Source: Gemmatimonadota bacterium (lineage in GTDB: Bacteria; Gemmatimonadota; Gemmatimonadetes; Longimicrobiales; Gaopeijiaceae). From it: 10,690 nt of DNA. A model generated the notes under the pieces. It ran no database searches, was not told the origin of the DNA, and saw only the letters and a program-made list of their open reading frames with translations. The stretch lies in contig SKZC01000030.1 in the NCBI GenBank assembly GCA_007127575.1, positions 1 through 10,690 of the forward strand. The letters run 5' to 3'. This document shows positions 1 through 9,214 of the stretch, in pieces. Each line of letters opens with the position of its first letter. Position 1 is the first letter of the stretch. The position numbers were made by a program, and so were the translations under genes.

Positions 1-895
1 AGATGTTGTCCGCCGCCTGGTTCAGGCTCCGGTAGAGGGAGTCGTTCTGGGTGAGCTGGCCCAGGGTTCCCTCTCCCCGGTCCACCCGACTCAAGATCCC
101 CTCCAGGCTCCGGGCGGCCCCCTGAAGGGACTCTCCGGTACTCCGAAGCTCCAGGATCGTGGAGTCGGCTCGCGCGATGGCCTGGGCTAGCTCCGGACCC
201 GCTGCAGCCGCTTCCTCCAGCCCCGTGGCGGACCGATTCAGGGACCGGGTGAGCTCGTCGAGCCCCTCTCTTTGCTCTCTGGCCATCTGCGCCATGGTGG
301 TCGCCAGGTCCTGGAGCTCCAGCACGCTCTGTTGGACCCCATCCACCGTGGGCTCGGAGAGGAGGGCCCGAACCCGCTCCATCACCCCCAAAGCCTCGGA
401 ACCCATCTCATCGGTGAGATCGAAGATGCTGGTTTGCGCGCTCCCCGGAATCCGATCCCCGGCTGCCAGGAACTCGCTGGCGGTACCTGGAATCACTTCC
501 ACCGTACGCCCGCCAAGAAGGTCTCCCGACGTCAAGCGGCTGTGAGAGTCCACCGGAAGCTCCCACCTGCCCTCGAGCTCCAGGGTGATCTCCACGCCTT
601 CCGACGTGAGATCGAAACGGTGGACCCGGCCGATGCGAACCCCTCGCATCATCACCGGATCTCCCTGGCGGAGACCGCCGGCGTCCTCCACCTCGGTGTG
701 AACCATGTAACGCCCACGGAAGGTGGCGGGATCGGTGAGGAGGAAGAGAACCATAAGGAGGGCCAAGCCCCCCAGGAGGACAAAGATCCCGATCCGGATC
801 TCCCGACCCCGAGCCGCTGCGGGGGTCACACGCTTCAGCTCTTCATCCGACGGACCGGGACGCGCCCCGGCCCGGCTGGCCTCATCAGCGCTCAT
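1..895 (-). CDS. mlaD: MlaD-family MCE-domain lipid transport protein (partial, 3' end outside window)
   Basis: Substrate-binding subunit of an Mla-type ABC phospholipid transporter, anchored in the inner membrane with its MCE domain in the periplasm. 298 residues are visible and the frame is still open at the left edge. Order: a charged cytoplasmic N-terminus (1-34), one membrane helix (about 35-53), an MCE domain (about 62-138, with GDPVMMRGVRIGRV near 78-91 and the SGDLLGGRTVEV strand near 123-134), then a long, mostly helical region rich in Leu, Ala, Glu and Gln (155-298). It contains GEGTLGQL (275-282), typical of MlaD tails outside the Enterobacteria. E. coli MlaD is only about 183 residues, so this is a long-tailed form. 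The ATG at 895 shares ATGA with the mlaF stop and has GGAGG five bases upstream, so translation is probably coupled. The true length is unknown. Confidence 0.93.
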   Translation of the reverse strand, partial: MSADEASRAGARPGPSDEELKRVTPAAARGREIRIGIFVLLGGLALLMVLFLLTDPATFRGRYMVHTEVEDAGGLRQGDPVMMRGVRIGRVHRFDLTSEGVEITLELEGRWELPVDSHSRLTSGDLLGGRTVEVIPGTASEFLAAGDRIPGSAQTSIFDLTDEMGSEALGVMERVRALLSEPTVDGVQQSVLELQDLATTMAQMAREQREGLDELTRSLNRSATGLEEAAAAGPELAQAIARADSTILELRSTGESLQGAARSLEGILSRVDRGEGTLGQLTQNDSLYRSLNQAADNI

Positions 896-1659
896 GACAC
901 CTCCACCAGGTTCAGGGCGGCTTGAGCAGAGGCCCGGTCCCCGAAGGCTCGAACCACCGGATCCGAGCTGGCCCGGAACTCATCCGGCTCGCCGATGAAT
1001 CGAAGTCGTCCCCCCTCCAACATGGACACCCGGTCACACATGAGGAGTCCCCCCTCGACATCATGGGTCACAATGACGGAGGTGACGTCCAGCTCCTGGG
1101 TCAGCCGGGAAATGAGACGCTCCACCGCCGCCGTATTCACCGGGTCCAGGCCCGTGGTGGGCTCGTCCCAGAGGAGGATGCGCGGCCGACTCACGATCGC
1201 CCGAGCGATCCCCACCCGCTTCTTCATTCCCCCCGAGAGCTCCGCCGGGAGCATCTCCAGGACCTGGTCCGGCTCCAGGTTCACGAGCTCCAGGGTGTCC
1301 CAGATTCTTCGAGCCGTCTCCCGTCGATTCATTCCTGAAAGCCGCTCCTCGGGTATTCCCATCTCCACGTTTTCGAAGACGGTGAGCGAGTCGAAGAGGG
1401 CCGCATGCTGGAAGACGTATCCCACCTTGTGACGGATGGCCCGGAGTCCGGCCCGGTCGCCTCCGTAGACGGACGCCCCTTCCACCTCAACATCCCCTCG
1501 ATCCAGCTCGATGAGGCCGATGGTGGTCTTGAGGAGCACGCTCTTTCCGGTACCCGACGGACCGAAAAGCCCGAACATTTCGCCCTTTTCGACCTGGAAG
1601 GAAACTCCCTGGAGTACCGGGTGGTCAAAGGCTTTGTAGAGATCTCTATAGCGGATCAT
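892..1659 (-). CDS. mlaF: MlaF-family ABC transporter ATPase
   Basis: Cytoplasmic ATPase that powers the Mla phospholipid transporter, working as a dimer on the MlaE permease. 255 residues, the normal length. All ABC motifs are present: Walker A GPSGTGKS (33-40), Q-loop Gln84, signature LSGGMKKR (141-148), Walker B ILLWDEP (161-167) with catalytic Glu166, D-loop GLDP (170-173) and H-loop His199. The LSGGMKKRVGIARAI form is characteristic of the MlaF/Mce ATPase branch. The ATG at 1659 shares one base with the mlaE stop (TGATG), and no separate ribosome binding site is evident, which points to translational coupling. The frame stays open far upstream across mlaE, but homology begins at this ATG, so the longer reading is a composition artefact. 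The gene ends in a four-base overlap with mlaD. Confidence 0.95.
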   Translation of the reverse strand: MIRYRDLYKAFDHPVLQGVSFQVEKGEMFGLFGPSGTGKSVLLKTTIGLIELDRGDVEVEGASVYGGDRAGLRAIRHKVGYVFQHAALFDSLTVFENVEMGIPEERLSGMNRRETARRIWDTLELVNLEPDQVLEMLPAELSGGMKKRVGIARAIVSRPRILLWDEPTTGLDPVNTAAVERLISRLTQELDVTSVIVTHDVEGGLLMCDRVSMLEGGRLRFIGEPDEFRASSDPVVRAFGDRASAQAALNLVEVS

Positions 1660-2474
1660 CACTGGAGGAAGAGGGGTGGGAAGAGAGCATCCAGGATCAG
1701 GATCGTAAGGGTCATGAACATCACCGACGCCGTAGTCGTCCGACCTACACCCGCAGCGCCACCCGAGGTCCTCAAGCCCATGTGCACGGCGATGATGGGA
1801 ATGGCCACTCCAAAGGTCACCGCCTTCATCATGGAGTAGAGGAGGTCCCAGTTGTGCCAGAAGAGCTGTGCTCCGTATAGAAACGACTGGTACCCCAGGC
1901 CCACCGTATGCCATGCGGCAACCATGCCAGCCACGATCCCCACCAGGTTGGCGATGGCCACCAGCACCGGCATGATGATCACACCGGCCACGATGCGGGG
2001 CGCTCCCAGAATGGCTACCGGATCCCGGCCCAGGGCATGGAAGGCGTCGATCTGTTCGGACACCTTCATGGTCCCCAGCTCCGCGGTGATCCGAGCCCCT
2101 ACCCGGCCCACCAGGACAATGGCGGTGAGGACCGGCCCCAGCTCCAGCACGACGCTGGCCACCACCACGCTCCCCAGGATGTACAGGGGGACGGATCCCT
2201 GAAACTGATACCCCCCCTGCTGGCTGGTGACGATTCCCGCCAGGACCGCCGTCACGAGGACGATGGGGAGGCTCTGGACCCCCATGATGTAGACCTGGTT
2301 CAGGACGGAGCGCACGGAGACTTTCAGTGTGACCAGGGCCACCAACGTCTGAGCCACCAGCGTCCCGATCTGGCCGGCGTGCTCCGCCACCAGGCTGGAC
2401 GTCCGGCCCACCGCCCGGAGGAACCGGTGCACGGGCCGGAGGAGGGACGGGACGCGTGGCGCTTCCGCTCTCAC
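1659..2474 (-). CDS. mlaE: MlaE-family phospholipid transporter permease
   Basis: Inner-membrane permease of the Mla-type transporter, forming a dimer with two MlaF below and an MlaD ring above. From the chosen start it has 271 residues, close to the usual 260. Visible are an amphipathic N-terminal helix (about 15-30), several membrane segments (about 65-85, 97-125, 160-187, 215-235, 248-268) and the family core around ELGPVLTAIVLVGRVGARIT (111-130), followed by AELGTMKVSEQIDA and, later, GRTTTASV (244-251). The GTG at 2474 was chosen because an AGGAG lies 11 bases upstream and family homology starts just after it. An in-frame GTG at 2588 would add 38 Arg- and Pro-rich residues unlike the family. 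The stop overlaps the mlaF start by one base. No MlaB (STAS) gene lies between these subunits. Confidence 0.93.
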   Translation of the reverse strand: MRAEAPRVPSLLRPVHRFLRAVGRTSSLVAEHAGQIGTLVAQTLVALVTLKVSVRSVLNQVYIMGVQSLPIVLVTAVLAGIVTSQQGGYQFQGSVPLYILGSVVVASVVLELGPVLTAIVLVGRVGARITAELGTMKVSEQIDAFHALGRDPVAILGAPRIVAGVIIMPVLVAIANLVGIVAGMVAAWHTVGLGYQSFLYGAQLFWHNWDLLYSMMKAVTFGVAIPIIAVHMGLRTSGGAAGVGRTTTASVMFMTLTILILDALFPPLFLQ

Positions 2475-2485
2475 CCTGGACGAAT

Positions 2486-2490
2486 CTCCT
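2486..2490 (-). promoter_or_regulatory. Ribosome binding site for mlaE
   Basis: AGGAG on the minus strand, 11 bases before the GTG at 2474. It supports this internal start over the upstream in-frame GTG at 2588. The spacing is slightly long, so the choice is likely but not certain. Confidence 0.5.
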
Positions 2491-2595
2491 CTGCGTGTGG
2501 CTCGACGATACTCGGGTCCTGCCGGATTGGAGCCGCGGTGGCGGCGAGGCTGCGGGGCCGACGAATGATCTAGAAACCCTCCCCACACCGCAAGC

Positions 2596-2613
2596 CGGGG
2601 AGCCGGAGCCCCG
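2596..2613 (-). other. Short inverted repeat directly after the kinase stop
   Basis: CGGGG and CCCCG arms of five bases enclose an eight-base loop, immediately following the kinase stop codon. There is no T-run after it, so it is not a convincing intrinsic terminator. It may be chance in GC-rich DNA, or a weak structure separating the kinase from mlaE. Confidence 0.25.
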
Positions 2614-4488
<1,875 letters not shown>

Positions 4489-4604
4489 AGACTATCCACT
4501 ACCGCCCCGGGGGTCCAGAAGCTTCGGACCGCCTTCACGGGATCGGGGGTAGTGGAGCGGGCGTTGGAATCCATGACCATTCACCCAGAAAAAGGAGTAG
4601 CCAA
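4489..4604. promoter_or_regulatory. Divergent regulatory region between the histidine kinase and osmC, with nested inverted repeats
   Basis: These 116 bases must carry the promoters for both divergent genes. Two dyads share nearly the same centre. The inner one (4512-4530) has GGTCC and GGACC arms around the palindrome GAAGCTTC, with a single extra A on the left side. The outer one is an exact eight-base pair, CCACTACC (4496-4503) and GGTAGTGG (4548-4555). Such symmetry suits an operator for a dimeric regulator. I could not identify convincing -35/-10 boxes for either direction, so the promoter call rests on gene orientation and the dyads. Confidence 0.5.
4593..4597 (+). promoter_or_regulatory. 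Ribosome binding site for osmC
   Basis: AGGAG seven bases before the GTG at 4605. This near-ideal spacing fixes the non-ATG start of osmC. Confidence 0.8.
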
Positions 4605-5036
4605 GTGGCGATCCGAGTGGCTCGAGCCCAGTGGCGCGGAAACCTCCCGGAGGGAAAGGGAACAGTGCGTACCGAGACGGGCAACTTCGAAGGGCCGTAC
4701 ACCTTCGGGTCCCGGTTCGAGGAGGCAGAGGGAACCAATCCGGAGGAGCTCATCGGGGCGGCCCACGCCGCGTGTTTTTCCATGGCCTTCGCCAATGGAC
4801 TGGCCCAGGCAGGTCACGATCCCCGAAGCGTGGAGACCACCGCCAAGGTCCACCTGGAGAAGGGGGACGCCGGGTTCCGGATCACCAGGATTCAACTCGT
4901 TTGCCAGGCCGACGTGCCAGGGGTGAGCCCCGAGGAGTTTCAGGCCAAAGCGGAGGAAGCGAAGACGGGCTGTCCCATCTCTCAGGCCCTTTCCGCCACT
5001 CCCATTGAACTGGACGCCCGGCTCACCTCGTCCTGA
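4605..5036 (+). CDS. osmC: OsmC family organic hydroperoxide reductase
   Basis: A thiol-dependent peroxidase that reduces organic hydroperoxides, cytoplasmic and homodimeric in characterised members. 143 residues, matching E. coli OsmC in length and closely in sequence. The diagnostic stretches are GKGTVRTETG (18-26 region), GTNPEELIGAAHAACFSMA (43-61) with peroxidatic Cys57, and KTGCPISQAL (120-129) with resolving Cys123. Arg37 and Glu47/Glu48 sit where the family places its catalytic Arg and Glu. The pattern fits the OsmC branch rather than Ohr. The start is GTG with a strong AGGAG seven bases upstream. It reads divergently from the histidine kinase, and 136 bases separate it from the next gene on the same strand. 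In E. coli the homologue is induced by osmotic and stationary-phase stress; here induction is only inferred. Confidence 0.95.
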   Translation: MAIRVARAQWRGNLPEGKGTVRTETGNFEGPYTFGSRFEEAEGTNPEELIGAAHAACFSMAFANGLAQAGHDPRSVETTAKVHLEKGDAGFRITRIQLVCQADVPGVSPEEFQAKAEEAKTGCPISQALSATPIELDARLTSS

Positions 5037-5086
5037 TCCGAGACGTGGGTCGTCCGTTCCCTTCCCCTCCGCGTCCGAGAACCCGG

Positions 5087-5118
5087 GGCAAGGATCCTCG
5101 CCTTCTCCACGTGGCGAG
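5087..5118 (+). other. Overlapping inverted repeats between osmC and the CBS-domain gene
   Basis: Two mutually exclusive foldings are possible: a 16-base near-palindrome (5087-5102, one mismatched pair, around AGGATCCT) and a CTCGCC/GGCGAG stem with a ten-base loop (5097-5118). Neither is followed by a T-run. The gap may hold a weak terminator or a promoter for the downstream pair, but nothing decisive is visible. Confidence 0.25.
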
Positions 5119-5172
5119 ACGCCCGCGTGACGTCGGTTCCCTGTCCTCTTTCGAGGCAGGAGGGCTCCGGGC

Positions 5173-6429
5173 ATGGTGACCCTGGCCTGGGTCCTGGGTC
5201 TCTCTCTTTCCGTATCCTTCCTCTGCTCCATTCTGGAGGCCGTCCTCCTCTCGGTGAACCACAGCTACGTGGCCATGCTCCAGGAGGCGGGTCGACGGGA
5301 GGGCCAGTTCCTTCACCGGATGCAGCGACGGATCGATGAACCCATCTCAGCGATCCTCACCCTGAACACCATAGCTCACACCGTGGGAGCCGCCATGGGC
5401 GGCGGATTGGCGCTGATTCAGTTCGGAGAGGAGTGGATCGCCCTCTTCTCCGCGGGCCTCACGCTGGCGATTCTCATCTTCTCGGAGATCATCCCGAAGA
5501 CCCTGGGCGCCACCTTCTGGAAAGAGCTGGCTCCAGCCACCGCCTACTTCCTCCAGGGCCTCATCGTGGTGATGAAGCCCGTCCTGATTCCCCTTTCCCT
5601 CTTTAGCCGCGTCATCTCCCCGAAGGATGGGGAGGCCCGAACCCTGGTAAGCAGAGCCGAGCTGGAGGTTCTGGCCGAGATGGGCCGCCGCCAGGGAACG
5701 CTGGACGAGGACGAGTGGGAGGTCTTCCGAAACGTGATGAAGCTGGACGAGGTCACCGTGGGCGAGGTGATGACGCCTCGAACGGACATGATAGCCATCT
5801 CCGCTGACGCCGATGTGGAGGAAGCCAAAGCCCTCATGTTGGATGAGGGCCATCTCCGCCTTCCGGTCTTCGAGGGGAGCCTGGATCGGATCGTGGGGAT
5901 CCTTCTCGCCCGAGATCTCTGGCAGGCGGACCGGGAAGGAACCCGGAAGATTCGGCACATCCTCCGCTCGGCCCCCTTCGCCCCCTCCAGCAAACCGGTG
6001 GAGGAGCTCATCGTGGAGATGCGGGGACAGCGGATGAAGATGGCCATAGTGCTGGACGAGTTCGGAGGCACGGCGGGGCTCGTGACCCTGGAGGATCTCA
6101 TCGAGGAAATCATTGGTGAGATCCAGGACGAGCATGAGGACGACGAACCGGTGGACTTCCAGCCCCTGGAGGAAGGGGTGCTCCGGATCTGGGGAGGCGT
6201 TCCCCTACGGGCGGTGAACGAGCGCCTGGGGTTGGCCCTCCCGGAGGAGCGGTTCGACACGGTGGGAGGGTTCGTCTTTGGAAGCCTGAACCGGATCCCC
6301 GTGGCCGGCGACGAGGTCCGGGTGGATGGGGGCACCTTCCGGGTGGTGAAGATGCGGGGCCGACGAATCGTCTTTCTGCGGTTCACCCAGGACGCACCCC
6401 AAAAGGAGGAGGCGAGGGAAGGTTCATGA
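5173..6429 (+). CDS. CNNM/CorC-type membrane protein (DUF21, two CBS domains, CorC_HlyC domain)
   Basis: 418-residue integral membrane protein of the family often labelled hemolysin, now linked to magnesium or other divalent cation export or homeostasis. Order: a DUF21/CNNM membrane domain with about four hydrophobic segments (2-27, 56-82, 86-108, 119-145), including LNTIAHTVGA (64-73) and SEIIPKT (104-110); a linker; a CBS pair (about 195-255 starting at VMTPRTDM, and 262-318 with VLDEFGGTAGLVTLEDL at 293-309); and a C-terminal CorC_HlyC domain (about 328-405, with FDTVGGFVFG). CBS pairs of this family bind adenine nucleotides. The ATG has AGGAGG nine bases upstream (5158-5163). The stop overlaps the next start by four bases (ATGA), so both are probably translated together. 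The substrate cannot be told from sequence; the hemolysin label is historical. Confidence 0.93.
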   Translation: MVTLAWVLGLSLSVSFLCSILEAVLLSVNHSYVAMLQEAGRREGQFLHRMQRRIDEPISAILTLNTIAHTVGAAMGGGLALIQFGEEWIALFSAGLTLAILIFSEIIPKTLGATFWKELAPATAYFLQGLIVVMKPVLIPLSLFSRVISPKDGEARTLVSRAELEVLAEMGRRQGTLDEDEWEVFRNVMKLDEVTVGEVMTPRTDMIAISADADVEEAKALMLDEGHLRLPVFEGSLDRIVGILLARDLWQADREGTRKIRHILRSAPFAPSSKPVEELIVEMRGQRMKMAIVLDEFGGTAGLVTLEDLIEEIIGEIQDEHEDDEPVDFQPLEEGVLRIWGGVPLRAVNERLGLALPEERFDTVGGFVFGSLNRIPVAGDEVRVDGGTFRVVKMRGRRIVFLRFTQDAPQKEEAREGS

Positions 6430-7598
6430 GGTACCTCATCGTGGGGGGAGGTATGACGGCGGATGCCGCCGTCCGCGGAATCGGGAGCGCCGACCCCGAG
6501 GGCGAAGTCACCGTCATCGGCCGGGAGGAGCATCCCCCATACGACCGCCCCCCTCTTTCCAAGAGTCTCTGGACGGGGATGGACGAGGACCGGATCTGGC
6601 GGGGAACCGAGACGCTGGAGCGTACGGAGGTCCTGACGGGGCGGTCCGTGGTCAACCTGGACCCCGACGGAGCGGAGGTGGAAGACGACCGACGGGAACG
6701 CCATGGATACGATGCCTTGCTTCTGGCCACGGGGGCGGATCCCATCCGACTTCCCGGAACCGATGAGGGCGTCGTCTATTTTCGGACGCTGGACGACTAC
6801 CGTCGCCTTCGCTCGCACGCCGGAAAAGGGGCGAACATCGCCGTCCTGGGGGGCGGGTTCATCGGGACGGAGTTGGCCTCCGCTCTCCTGGACCACGGAG
6901 CGGAGGTGACCCTGTTCTTCCTGGAGCACGCCCCCCTTGGGGCCCTGCTCCCACCGAACCGTGCGAGGCGACTCCTGGAGTCCTTTCAGAGAAGGGGAGC
7001 ACAGGTCCACCCGGAGGTGGAGGTGCACTCCGTGGTCCCAGGGGATGACGGCTTCCAGGTGCTCTCGAAGGAGGGCCCGAGCCGTGGGCCCTTCGATCTG
7101 GTGGTGGCAGGGCTGGGGGTTCGCCCCAATGTGGGCTTGGCCCGGGATGCGGGGCTAGAGGTGGAAGACGGAATCGTGGTGGACCCCTCGTTCCGCACCT
7201 CCGCCCCCCGGATCTTCGCCGCCGGAGACGTGGCCGCCTTCCCATTCCCCGTGTCCGGGCGTCGGGTGCGGGTGGAGCATGAAGATCACGCCAACCAGAG
7301 CGGCGTCATGGCGGGACGCGCCATGGCCGGGGAGGCGGAGCCCTACGACCACCTTCCGTTCTTCTACTCCCAGGTGTTGGGCACACCGTACGAGGCGCTG
7401 GGCATCACCGACCCGGAAATGGAGGTGGTGGAAGTCGGCGGGGACGACCGATTCGTGGTCTATTTCCGATCCGCCGGACGGGTTCAGGGAATCCTCCTAT
7501 GGAACCTGAGAGGGCGGATGCGGGAGGCCCGCCGGGTCTTTCGCCTGGAGGGGGAGCTTCCTCCCCACCAACTCCGGGAGCGCATCGACCCGGAATAG
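6426..7598 (+). CDS. AIF-like FAD/NAD(P)-dependent oxidoreductase
   Basis: 390-residue flavoprotein of the glutathione-reductase fold. FAD site: VGGGMTADAA (6-15), YDRPPLSKSLW (39-49) and AAGDVA (265-270). NAD(P)H site: VLGGGFIGTELA (140-151). LLATGADP (99-106) is the usual link strand. The general fold is shared with ferredoxin and rubredoxin reductases, but PPLSKSLW, GGGFIGTELASAL, VRPNVGLA, RVRVEHEDHA (280-289) and the C-terminal VQGILLWNLRGRMREARR (353-370) resemble mitochondrial apoptosis-inducing factor, including its C-terminal domain, without the long insertion of the animal protein. Where animal AIF has Phe-Trp-Ser, this has PFFYS (311-315). No signal peptide or membrane helix is seen, so it is probably cytoplasmic. 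It overlaps the CBS-domain gene by four bases and is convergent with otsA, 17 bases away. The electron acceptor is unknown; a ferredoxin reductase role is the main alternative. Confidence 0.88.
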   Translation: MRYLIVGGGMTADAAVRGIGSADPEGEVTVIGREEHPPYDRPPLSKSLWTGMDEDRIWRGTETLERTEVLTGRSVVNLDPDGAEVEDDRRERHGYDALLLATGADPIRLPGTDEGVVYFRTLDDYRRLRSHAGKGANIAVLGGGFIGTELASALLDHGAEVTLFFLEHAPLGALLPPNRARRLLESFQRRGAQVHPEVEVHSVVPGDDGFQVLSKEGPSRGPFDLVVAGLGVRPNVGLARDAGLEVEDGIVVDPSFRTSAPRIFAAGDVAAFPFPVSGRRVRVEHEDHANQSGVMAGRAMAGEAEPYDHLPFFYSQVLGTPYEALGITDPEMEVVEVGGDDRFVVYFRSAGRVQGILLWNLRGRMREARRVFRLEGELPPHQLRERIDPE

Positions 7599-7615
7599 CT
7601 CCGGAACGCCTGCCC

Positions 7616-9124
7616 CTACGACTCCGTGGCCACCGAATCGAAAAAGCCCGGAGGGGCGGGCGGCTGATAGATCTCCAGGGTGGACGACTCGCCCAGGTCC
7701 TCTCCTCGAGCCGCCTTGAGGAAGGTGTCCACCCACCAGAAGATGTCCTCCCGCCGGATCTTTTCCCGGATCCGGCCCATCCGCTCCTTCCGCTCCTCTT
7801 CCTCCATGGTGCAGGCACGGTGGATGGCGTCCGCCACCTCCTCCACATCGTACGGGTTCACCAGAATGGCATCCTCCTGGAGCTGCGCCGTGGCTCCCGC
7901 GTACTCGCTAAGGATCAGAACCCCGGACCCCTCCAGACTCGCCGCCGAGAACTCCTTGGCCACGAGATTCATCCCATCCTTCAGGGACGTGACCAGGTTC
8001 ACGGCCGCAGCCCGATAGTGGGCGAGGAGCTCGGGCCGGTCCCAACTACCGTACTGATAGTGGATGGGAACCCAGCCGGGTCGGGTGAACTCTCCGGAGA
8101 TCTGGCCCACGAGGCGCTCGATCTCACGACGGATATCGTAGTACTCGGGGATGTCCTCCCGACTCGGGACGACGAGCTGGACCAGGCTCACCCGCTCCTG
8201 AAGAGCCGGATACCGCTGGAGGGCCAAACGGAACCCCTGGAGCTTGTGGGGAATTCCCTTGGAGTAGTCCAGCCGGTCCACGCCAAGGATGATCTGTCGA
8301 CCGGGAAACTCGCTCCAGAGACGGGCCACCCGCTCCGAGACCGGATTGGAGGCGGCGGACTGGGCGAACTCGTCGAAGTCGATGGAGATGGGAAACGCCC
8401 CGACCTTCACCCGCCGCTTTCCCACGATCACCTCCACCACCCGGCCCTCGCCCTCCACCTGAACGTTGGGGGCCAGGGTCCGGACGCATTCTATGAAGTT
8501 GCGCCGGTCCCGTCCCGTCTGGAAGCCGATGAGGTCGTAGTGGAGGAGGCTCCGGAGCAGGGTGAAGCGCCACGGCAGCTTCACGAAGAGATCCAGGGGA
8601 GGAAAGGGGATGTGGAGGAAGAAGCCGGTCCTCCGCGGACTGTCGGCCTGGACGAGCTCCTCGGCCACGGACATGAGGTGGTAGTCCTGGACCCAGATGA
8701 AATCACCCGGTGCCGAGTTCTCCCCGATGACCTTGGCGAACCGGCGGTTTACGTCCCGGTAGGCCTGCCAGAAGCTGGGATCGAAGTTGCACTGGGTCTG
8801 GAAGTCGTGGAAGAGGGGCCATACCACTTGGTTGGAAAACCCGAGGTAGAAGTCCTCCTCCTCCCGGGGGGTGAGACCGACCCCACGGACCCGGTACCCG
8901 AGACGCCCGGACTCTCGATCCAGGAGACTTTCCACCTCCTCCAGCTCGTCCCCTCCCACGCCGGGCCATCCGATCCAGGTCCCTTCCCGCTCGCGAAGCA
9001 CCGGTTCCAGGGCCGTGATGAGCCCGCCGGAACCCCGGTTGAAGGTCCAACCCCCTTCCGGACTCCGACTCAGGATCACCGGGAGCCGGTTGGAGGCCAC
9101 GATGAGTCGTTCGCTGCCAGTCAT
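7616..9124 (-). CDS. otsA: Trehalose-6-phosphate synthase (GT20)
   Basis: Cytoplasmic glycosyltransferase that joins glucose from a nucleotide sugar (usually UDP-glucose) to glucose-6-phosphate, giving trehalose-6-phosphate, the first step of the OtsAB route to an osmoprotectant. 502 residues, slightly longer than E. coli OtsA (474). Visible motifs: SNRLPV (11-16), GSGGLITAL (31-39), WVQDYHLM (144-151, Asp147), HIPFP (171-175, His171), GVDRLDYSKG (281-290, Arg284 and Lys289) and LKDGMNLVAKEF (381-392, Asp383 and Glu391), matching the known substrate-binding residues. GGAGG (9136-9140) lies 11 bases before the ATG. No otsB phosphatase is in the window. The close relative glucosylglycerol-phosphate synthase shares these motifs and cannot be fully excluded. 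The gene follows the MscS-type gene by 90 bases on the same strand. Confidence 0.94.
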   Translation of the reverse strand: MTGSERLIVASNRLPVILSRSPEGGWTFNRGSGGLITALEPVLREREGTWIGWPGVGGDELEEVESLLDRESGRLGYRVRGVGLTPREEEDFYLGFSNQVVWPLFHDFQTQCNFDPSFWQAYRDVNRRFAKVIGENSAPGDFIWVQDYHLMSVAEELVQADSPRRTGFFLHIPFPPLDLFVKLPWRFTLLRSLLHYDLIGFQTGRDRRNFIECVRTLAPNVQVEGEGRVVEVIVGKRRVKVGAFPISIDFDEFAQSAASNPVSERVARLWSEFPGRQIILGVDRLDYSKGIPHKLQGFRLALQRYPALQERVSLVQLVVPSREDIPEYYDIRREIERLVGQISGEFTRPGWVPIHYQYGSWDRPELLAHYRAAAVNLVTSLKDGMNLVAKEFSAASLEGSGVLILSEYAGATAQLQEDAILVNPYDVEEVADAIHRACTMEEEERKERMGRIREKIRREDIFWWVDTFLKAARGEDLGESSTLEIYQPPAPPGFFDSVATES

Positions 9125-9184
9125 GTCGTCTCATTCCTCCGACTAGGTGGGTCGATATGCACCGGCGAGAAGGGCCGAGCACCA

Positions 9185-9212
9185 GGATTCGTGCAACCCG
9201 CGTTGGGAATCC
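9185..9212 (-). other. Intergenic hairpin between the MscS-type gene and otsA
   Basis: GGATTC (9185-9190) pairs with GAATCC (9207-9212), and inside it CAAC (9194-9197) pairs with GTTG (9202-9205) around a four-base CCGC loop. It begins two bases after the stop codon of the MscS-type gene. No T-run follows, so it is not a standard intrinsic terminator. It could stabilise the upstream message or lower otsA expression relative to the channel gene. The gap otherwise holds only the otsA ribosome binding site. Confidence 0.4.
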
Positions 9213-9214
9213 AC

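Noticed and set aside
159..925. Plus-strand open frames at the left edge.
   Set aside because: The minus strand encodes an MCE-domain protein here with a clear membrane helix, conserved motifs and coupling to mlaF; the plus-strand frames have no homology that I recognise.
1660..2586. A continuous open frame extending the MlaF ATPase to 564 residues.
   Set aside because: The extension runs over mlaE in another frame, is low-complexity Gly/Arg/Pro/His sequence, and family homology begins at the ATG at 1659. It is a high-GC artefact.
2475..2588. mlaE starting at the upstream GTG at 2588.
   Set aside because: It would add 38 Arg/Pro-rich residues without family similarity and has no better ribosome binding site than the GTG at 2474, though it cannot be fully excluded.
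5544..7028. A 494-codon minus-strand open frame crossing the CBS-domain gene and the AIF-like gene.
   Set aside because: It spans the junction of two well-supported plus-strand genes, is Ser/Arg-rich and has no domain.
7599..7615. Possible bidirectional terminator between the convergent AIF-like and otsA genes.
   Set aside because: Only 17 bases separate the stops, with no stem-loop and no T-run; just a short direct repeat of CCGGAA nearby.
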